From the NCBI GenBank assembly GCA_002320595.1, contig DCKB01000034.1, positions 25,308 through 89,307 of the forward strand: 64,000 nt of DNA. Direction: 5' to 3'. Every line of letters starts with the position of its first letter. Positions within the stretch are counted from its first letter, which is position 1. The position numbers and the translations under genes are program-made. Shown in pieces: positions 59,288 through 64,000 of the stretch. Source of the DNA: Christensenella sp. UBA1685. GTDB lineage: Bacteria; Bacillota; Clostridia; Christensenellales; CAG-138. A model generated the notes under the pieces. That model had not been told where the DNA came from. It searched no databases and was given only the letters and a program-made list of their open reading frames with translations.

Positions 59288-60346
59288 TCAGTAAAACAGC
59301 GTCGCTACGTCGTAAAGCTCTTTTCCAACCTTCTTGCGCTCTGTAACTGCACGGTCGAGATCCGCAACTGCAATTTCTGTGCCGCGCAAAGAGACCATGT
59401 TGCCATATTCCCCGCTCACCACAAGGTCGCCCGCTTTTACGCCCATGCGCGTGCCGAGCATGCGGTCAAACGCACTCGGTGCGCCGCCGCGCTGCAGATG
59501 GCCAAGCACCACGGAGCGCGCCTCGAAATGCTCCCGGCGCTTGTCCAGCGTTTCATCGCTGCGGATGGCCTTTTCAATGCGGTCCGCAAGGTGGCGCGCA
59601 AGCTCCCGATGCAACAGGAGCACGTTGCCGAACATATCCCGCTCAAGCTCTTCCAGCTTTTCGCCCGTAAGCTCAAAGCCTTCGGCTACGGCAATAATCG
59701 TATAACGTTCGCCACGCAGATAGCGGCTGCGTACCAAATCATAAATCTCACCGAACGACATCGGAAACTCCGGAATCAGCACAAGGTGTGCATTTGCCGC
59801 AACGCCCGCCTGCAATGTGATCCAGCCCGTGTGCCGCCCCATGCACTCCACAACAAAACAGCGCTCGTGGGATTCTGCCGTAGTGTGCAGGCGGTCGATC
59901 TCCTCCATCGCGATGTTGGAGGCCGTATCGAATCCAAACGTCCAATCCGTGCAGGACAGGTCGTTGTCGATCGTTTTCGGCACGCCGATCATGTTCATGC
60001 CAAGCTTGCGCAGCGTGTTCGCCACACCGAGCGTATCGTCTCCGCCGACAGCCACGAGCGCCTCAAGGTCGAGCCGCTCCATCGCCTCCCGCACAACCTC
60101 GGGCCCATTTTCAAATTTCATAACATTGGTGCGTGAGCTGCCAAGAATTGTCCCGCCCAGCGTCTGGATTCCTTCCACATCCGCCCGGGTAAGCCAGCGC
60201 CCTTCATTTTCCAATACGCCGCGCCAGCCCGCGTAAAAGCCGAACACCGCAATATCCTCCCGCATACAGCGTGCCACCACGCCGCGGATTACGGCGTTCA
60301 GGCCGGGGCAGTCTCCGCCTCCGGTCAGGATTCCGATCTTTCTCAT
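59288..60346 (-). CDS. pfp: 6-phosphofructokinase, predicted pyrophosphate-dependent
   Basis: 352 residues of the PfkA family. The nucleotide site reads GGDDT (101-105) and the catalytic loop PKTIDND (123-129). D104 and K124 occupy the places of Gly104 and Gly124 in the ATP-dependent E. coli enzyme; Asp and Lys there mark PPi-dependent enzymes. It would interconvert fructose 6-phosphate and 1,6-bisphosphate reversibly with PPi. GAAGGAGAAACCAC before ATG 60346 decides the start. It is followed closely by an aldolase-family gene. Confidence 0.88.
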   Translation of the reverse strand: MRKIGILTGGGDCPGLNAVIRGVVARCMREDIAVFGFYAGWRGVLENEGRWLTRADVEGIQTLGGTILGSSRTNVMKFENGPEVVREAMERLDLEALVAVGGDDTLGVANTLRKLGMNMIGVPKTIDNDLSCTDWTFGFDTASNIAMEEIDRLHTTAESHERCFVVECMGRHTGWITLQAGVAANAHLVLIPEFPMSFGEIYDLVRSRYLRGERYTIIAVAEGFELTGEKLEELERDMFGNVLLLHRELARHLADRIEKAIRSDETLDKRREHFEARSVVLGHLQRGGAPSAFDRMLGTRMGVKAGDLVVSGEYGNMVSLRGTEIAVADLDRAVTERKKVGKELYDVATLFY

Positions 60347-60385
60347 GTGGTTTCTCCTTCGCAATTTATAAAAGCCAAAAAGGGA

Positions 60386-61063
60386 TCATGCAATAATGCC
60401 GCGCGCCTCTAAGGCTGCAAGGACGGCCGCGCCGATCGTTTCAACAGGCATCAGCCTGCCTTCGGACATGCATGGAATCACAGCAATATCGTCATACCGC
60501 GCGGCATAGGCAAGGTATTGCTCCATTGCGCGAGCCTGGATGTCGTGAGAAGCCTCGTAGACGTCACGCCCTGCGCCGACATACTCTCGGAACCCCTTTT
60601 TGCCCACATTCGCCTCCGCTTCTGCGGGCGCGATGGAAAACACAAGGTTCACATCCGGCCGCGGAAGGCCCAAATGGTTATATTCAAGCGCAAACACCCA
60701 TTCCGCAATGTCCGGCTTGCCGAGATCAATATCGCGGATGCTTTGGTATACCGCGTTGGAGAGTACGTACCGGTTCAGGATCAAAATATCCGTCGCCCCA
60801 TCCCGGTAATCCCGGAAGCTCTCAAAGCGGTCCAGCGCAAACCAAAGCGCCATGCTTTTTCCATCCACCTGATCCGCCCGTGTCCCTTCCGCGCCGGAGA
60901 GGAGCTTTCCGATCTCCCCGCCAAAAAAGCTATCATAGGCAGGGAAGTCGCGCGTGGCAACGGTGTACCCGCGCGCAAGCAAAGCATCGCGCAACAGGCG
61001 ATACTGCACGCCTTTGCCGCTCCCGTCAATCCCTTCGATTGCGATAATTCTGGTTTTTTTCAT
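60386..61063 (-). CDS. tmk: thymidylate kinase-like protein
   Basis: 225 residues. Walker A IAIEGIDGSGKGVQYR, the D-R-x region in LNRYVLSNAVY and a lid region with GKKGFREYVG. It should phosphorylate dTMP to dTDP. The adjacent codon upstream is also ATG; either could start it. It leads the unit with the phosphofructokinase (39 bp gap) and aldolase. Confidence 0.88.
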   Translation of the reverse strand: MKKTRIIAIEGIDGSGKGVQYRLLRDALLARGYTVATRDFPAYDSFFGGEIGKLLSGAEGTRADQVDGKSMALWFALDRFESFRDYRDGATDILILNRYVLSNAVYQSIRDIDLGKPDIAEWVFALEYNHLGLPRPDVNLVFSIAPAEAEANVGKKGFREYVGAGRDVYEASHDIQARAMEQYLAYAARYDDIAVIPCMSEGRLMPVETIGAAVLAALEARGIIA

Positions 61064-61161
61064 CAAATATGCACCTTTTTCGGATTCTTCAACTGATTTT
61101 ATAGTACCACAAAACGCAGCGGTGCAACATTTATTTTTCCTTATCGGAACAGATTTTGCTA

Positions 61162-61190
61162 TTGACAGATAATATTATACATAATATAAT
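61162..61190 (+). promoter_or_regulatory. PadR-gene promoter with operator dyad
   Basis: TTGACA, 17-bp spacer, TATAAT. The dyad ATATTAT-AC-ATAATAT (61172-61187) overlaps spacer and -10, a typical place and form for a PadR autoregulatory site. Confidence 0.8.
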
Positions 61191-61217
61191 ATTGCTCGTA
61201 GAAAGGAGTGAGGTGCA

Positions 61218-61526
61218 TTGACATTCCAATTGGGTTCCGCCCTGCTTGACGCCTGCGTGCTGGCCACACTCAACCGCGAAGATACCTACGGCTATGTGCT
61301 CACGCAAAGCGTCAAGGCAGTTGTTGAAATCAGTGAATCCACGCTCTATCCCGTTTTGCGGCGGCTACAAAAGGAAGGCTGGCTTACGACGTACGATCAG
61401 CCGTATTCGGGCAGGCTCCGGCGGTATTACGCCATCACCGATGCAGGGCGCGAGGCGCTTGCGCGCTACCGTGCCGAATGGGACATTTACAAAAAACAAG
61501 TTGAAAGCATGTTGTTTGGAGGGTAA
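61218..61526 (+). CDS. PadR-family transcriptional regulator
   Basis: 102 residues of the small PadR type: LNREDTYGYVLTQSVK, STLYPVLRRLQKEGWLTTY and GRLRRYYAITDAGREAL. The start is TTG at 61218, 5 bp after AAAGGAGTGAGG. It is the first gene of a unit with a 50-aa protein, a DUF1700/DUF4097 protein and an MFS transporter and likely represses it. Confidence 0.9.
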   Translation: MTFQLGSALLDACVLATLNREDTYGYVLTQSVKAVVEISESTLYPVLRRLQKEGWLTTYDQPYSGRLRRYYAITDAGREALARYRAEWDIYKKQVESMLFGG

Positions 61527-61527
61527 A

Positions 61528-61680
61528 ATGAAGAATAGCAGAGTACAGTTTAACCGGCGGCAGGAAAGCCGCAGCCCCGAGCTCCGGCGTGACGAAGCAA
61601 AATTCTTTTCGGAAAACACGGCCTGTATCGCACAGGATCTTTATTATGCCTATGCCCGGGCGTTGGGGAGGTGGCTGTGA
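61528..61680 (+). CDS. small basic protein in PadR operon
   Basis: 50 residues, highly charged (MKNSRVQFNRRQESRSPELR), ending in LYYAYARALGRWL. It begins one base after the PadR stop and overlaps the next gene (TGATG). No family recognised. Confidence 0.5.
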   Translation: MKNSRVQFNRRQESRSPELRRDEAKFFSENTACIAQDLYYAYARALGRWL

Positions 61681-62624
61681 TGACGCGAAATGAATTCACA
61701 CGCGCATTTGAACGCACGCTGTTGGCCCTGCCGTGCAAGGACGGCAAGTATCTTTCGGAGGATGACCGCGCCGCCGCGCTGCGCTTCTATGAGGAGTATC
61801 TGGATGATGCGGGCATCGATCAGGAAGATCCTGTGCCTGCGGAGCTTGGCGATCCTGCAGCACTCGCGCGGCAGATCATTGCCGAAGCGGCGGAAGATGC
61901 CCCGCAGGCTGCACATGAGAAGCAGGCGGGCGACTGCCCTCAGTTCCGTTCCGTGCACATCGAAGTTGCCAATGCAGGCGTCGAATTTCTGCTTGGCAGC
62001 GAATATCATGTGCAGATTGACTATCCGGACGGCGCGCCTGTGCCCACCGTTGAAATGCACGGGCAGACGCTCTTTATTGAGGAGAAGCCCCTGCGCGGCA
62101 TATTCAAGCGTTTCTCCTTCCACCAGTGGAAGGGCGGGATGATCCGCATTACCGTGCCGCAAAGGCCCGCAGCCGGATTTGAATTGTTCCACATCGAATC
62201 GGTAAACGGCGCAATTGTGTTGCCTGCGCTTGCGGTTGAACGCGTATACTGTGAAACCGTGAACGGCGCGGTCACGCTTGCGGGCGTAACTGCGGACAGC
62301 TTGCACGCGGAAAGCGTAAACGGCGCAGTCTCCGCCACCGGTTGCTATGCGCATGCGTGTGCACATTGTGAAACGGTCAACGGCTCCCTTACGCTCTCGG
62401 GCGAGCTGCGCGGCGAAACGCATTGCGAAACTGTGAACGGCGGCATCCGCGTTGCAACGTCGCTTCCCGTCACCGAATACACCCTTGATCTTGAAACCGT
62501 TTCGGGCAGCGTATATTTAGACGGCGAGAAGCACCGCAAAGAGGTGCATATCGCACATCATGCGGGCAATTCCATTCACGCGGAGGCCGTTAACGGCTCC
62601 ATCCGGTTGGAATTCTGCAAATAA
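61680..62624 (+). CDS. DUF1700/DUF4097 envelope-associated protein
   Basis: 314 residues. The N-terminal part (about 1-75) is HAAS/DUF1700-like (YLSEDDRAAALRFYEEYLDD). The rest is a DUF4097 beta-solenoid with a repeated (E)-(T/S)-V-N-G-(A/S/G) unit: ESVNGAIV, ETVNGAVT, ESVNGAVS, ETVNGSLT, ETVNGGIR, EAVNGSIR. There is no signal peptide or membrane helix. PadR-DUF1700-DUF4097 sets are common in Firmicutes and linked to membrane or cell-wall stress. Confidence 0.82.
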   Translation: MTRNEFTRAFERTLLALPCKDGKYLSEDDRAAALRFYEEYLDDAGIDQEDPVPAELGDPAALARQIIAEAAEDAPQAAHEKQAGDCPQFRSVHIEVANAGVEFLLGSEYHVQIDYPDGAPVPTVEMHGQTLFIEEKPLRGIFKRFSFHQWKGGMIRITVPQRPAAGFELFHIESVNGAIVLPALAVERVYCETVNGAVTLAGVTADSLHAESVNGAVSATGCYAHACAHCETVNGSLTLSGELRGETHCETVNGGIRVATSLPVTEYTLDLETVSGSVYLDGEKHRKEVHIAHHAGNSIHAEAVNGSIRLEFCK

Positions 62625-62648
62625 ACAAGCGAAGGAGAGATTCCTGCG

Positions 62649-63878
62649 ATGGAACATCAACCCCTTTGGACGCGCAATTTTACGATACTGACGCTCGGCA
62701 CCGTTGTTTCGATGCTCGGCAACGCCATTTCGGGCTTTGCGCTCAGCCTGCTGATTTTGGATTATACAGGCTCCACTTTGCTGTACGCGATCTTCATGGT
62801 GGTTTACAACCTCCCCAAGATCATCATGCCTTCCATCGCAGGGCCGTATCTCGACCGCTTTTCCCGAACGAAAGCCGTATGGACGCTTGACTATCTTTCC
62901 GCCGCACTCTACCTCGTCATTTTCTTCCTGCTGCGCGGGGGACTGTTCAACTACGCGCTGCTGCTTGGACTTTGCATTGTCATCGGCACGATTGACAGCG
63001 TGTATCTCGTTGCATATGACAGCCTATATCCCATGCTCATCAGCGAAGGGAACTATGCCAAGGCGTATTCCATCTCCAGCATGATCTACCCGCTTTCCGC
63101 GTTGATGGTGCCCATTGCCTCCTGGTGTTATGAGCATGTGGGCCTCACGCCGCTGTTTCTCTTTAATGCGGCTACATTTGCCATCGCAGCCACGTTTGAA
63201 ACGCAGATCCGCGTGAAGGAAACGCAGGTTTCTACGACAAAAGAACCTTATTCCCTTTCCCGTTATAAGGATGACTTCAGGCAGGGCATTGCCTATTTGA
63301 AACAGGAAAAGGGATTGCTTGTCATCACAGCGTATTTCGTGGTATCGATGATGGTGGGTAACGGCAGCGGTACGCTCATCCTGCCTTACTTCAAATCGCA
63401 GGAAAGCCTCGGGGTAATGACCTATACCTGGGTGATGGGGTGCTCGGTTTTGGGAAGGCTTGTGGGCGGCGCTGTACATTATAAATTCCGTTATCCAACC
63501 GCAAGGAAATTTGCAATTGCGCTCTTCGTGTACATTGTGTCCGCGCTGATTGACGCAAGCTACCTGTTTGCGCCGGTCATGCTGATGATGCTCCTGCAAT
63601 TCGTAAGCGGGCTCATCTGCGTCACAAGCTACAACATCCGCATTTCCTCGACGCAGAATTATGTGCCCAACGAGATGCGCGGCCGCTTCAACGGCACATT
63701 TCAAATGCTGACCACAGCGGGAGCAATCCTGGGGCAGCTTCTTGCAGGAGCGCTCGGCGATGTGCTCCCCATTCGCCCGGTAATCGTATGCCTGAATGCA
63801 TTTTCCATCGTTGCCGCGGTTCTCATCATATATCGTGGGCGCAGGCATGTGGCGCCGATCTATAATGTGGATATCTAA
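62649..63878 (+). CDS. MFS transporter (MFS_3, drug-efflux-like)
   Basis: 409 residues, twelve membrane helices. The loop between helices 2 and 3 reads GPYLDRFSRTKAVW, and FNGTFQMLTTAGAILGQLLAG is the family's helix-10/11 region. GCGAAGGAGAGATTCC precedes the ATG. As last gene of the PadR unit it may be an efflux pump induced by a compound that PadR senses. Confidence 0.88.
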   Translation: MEHQPLWTRNFTILTLGTVVSMLGNAISGFALSLLILDYTGSTLLYAIFMVVYNLPKIIMPSIAGPYLDRFSRTKAVWTLDYLSAALYLVIFFLLRGGLFNYALLLGLCIVIGTIDSVYLVAYDSLYPMLISEGNYAKAYSISSMIYPLSALMVPIASWCYEHVGLTPLFLFNAATFAIAATFETQIRVKETQVSTTKEPYSLSRYKDDFRQGIAYLKQEKGLLVITAYFVVSMMVGNGSGTLILPYFKSQESLGVMTYTWVMGCSVLGRLVGGAVHYKFRYPTARKFAIALFVYIVSALIDASYLFAPVMLMMLLQFVSGLICVTSYNIRISSTQNYVPNEMRGRFNGTFQMLTTAGAILGQLLAGALGDVLPIRPVIVCLNAFSIVAAVLIIYRGRRHVAPIYNVDI

Positions 63879-63894
63879 CCCAAACAAATGCAAT

Positions 63895-63929
63895 AAAGGC
63901 CATGCGCTCCCTTTTGCGCATGGCCTTTT
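63895..63929 (+). terminator. Rho-independent terminator of the PadR operon
   Basis: AAAGGCCATGCGC pairs with GCGCATGGCCTTT (13 bp), followed by TTTT with the next base G. Confidence 0.92.
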
Positions 63930-63955
63930 GCTTGGCGCTTAAGCGACAACAAACC

Positions 63956-63972
63956 ACCAGCTATGCTGGTGA
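63956..63972. other. hairpin at the window edge, possible IS200/IS605-type left end
   Basis: CACCAGC-TAT-GCTGGTG sits in a stretch (AAACCACCAGC ... GAATAGAAAG) with no further gene before the edge. Short imperfect hairpins of this kind mark the left end of IS200/IS605 elements; without the sequence to the right this cannot be decided. Confidence 0.25.
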
Positions 63973-64000
63973 GAATAGAAAGTTTCAAGCAGTAGACCTC

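Overview
The window looks like the chromosome of an anaerobic, amino-acid-fermenting Clostridia (gut Firmicutes; family not determinable from the sequence alone). Reasons: strong AGGAGG-type ribosome binding sites, a methylaspartate-pathway cluster for glutamate fermentation, an arginine deiminase, an oligopeptide ABC importer, a group-B-like [FeFe] hydrogenase with a sensory partner, and mobile elements of the large-serine-recombinase kind common in this group. The left third is accessory DNA made of two nested mobile elements; the right two thirds are metabolic chromosome.

1-12,709: the right end of a large integrative element, cut by the window edge. It carries an ABC-2 permease end, two small envelope proteins, a lantibiotic/bacitracin-type resistance module (OmpR-family regulator, histidine kinase, an ABC ATPase, two permeases, a PspC protein), a sigma-like protein, a 567-bp gene-free structured stretch, a small DUF6870-like protein and three tandem large serine recombinases. 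The element has landed inside a tyrosine integrase gene, cutting it right after its HxLRH motif at about 12,709/12,710.

12,710-22,264: the element that owned that integrase, a small satellite-like or integrative mobilizable element. It has an XRE repressor, a divergent early operon (Xis-like HTH protein, small proteins, a P4-type D5 primase/helicase, a resolvase-like nuclease, a sigma-like protein), two box arrays resembling replication origins, a toxin-like operon (XRE protein, Fic, 24-aa peptide, zeta-type kinase), a strong promoter driving a structured leader, and small phage-type genes. It ends in arm-type repeats and a 45-bp 3' remnant of a tRNA-Lys(CTT) gene (attR). No capsid, tail or terminase genes are visible.

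22,265-31,901: a terminator, then on the minus strand an oligopeptide importer operon (oppABCDF order) ending in a C45-type acyltransferase/hydrolase, with a divergent LysR regulator. A P-loop ATPase and a small exported protein follow.

32,200-46,745: glutamate fermentation and hydrogen metabolism. Citramalate lyase beta and alpha, mesaconase/fumarase class I alpha and beta, a GntR regulator, glutamate mutase sigma, its reactivase, glutamate mutase epsilon and methylaspartate ammonia-lyase together take glutamate to acetate, pyruvate and ammonia. The acyl-carrier (gamma) subunit of citramalate lyase is not in the cluster. Next comes a four-gene unit: hydrogenase, thioredoxin-like [2Fe-2S] protein, PAS-containing sensory hydrogenase and PP2C/SpoIIE phosphatase.

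46,859-64,000: housekeeping and mixed genes. These include MurNAc recycling (murQ plus a BadF-type kinase), a PH-domain protein, DUF5131, an HD protein, a polysaccharide deacetylase, an EamA-type exporter, a cyanophycinase-like lipoprotein gene broken by one in-frame TAG, a 268-bp MITE-like inverted-repeat element, serC-serA, arcA, a tmk - PPi-type phosphofructokinase - class II aldolase operon, and a PadR-regulated envelope/MFS operon. A hairpin at the right edge may begin an IS200/IS605-type element.
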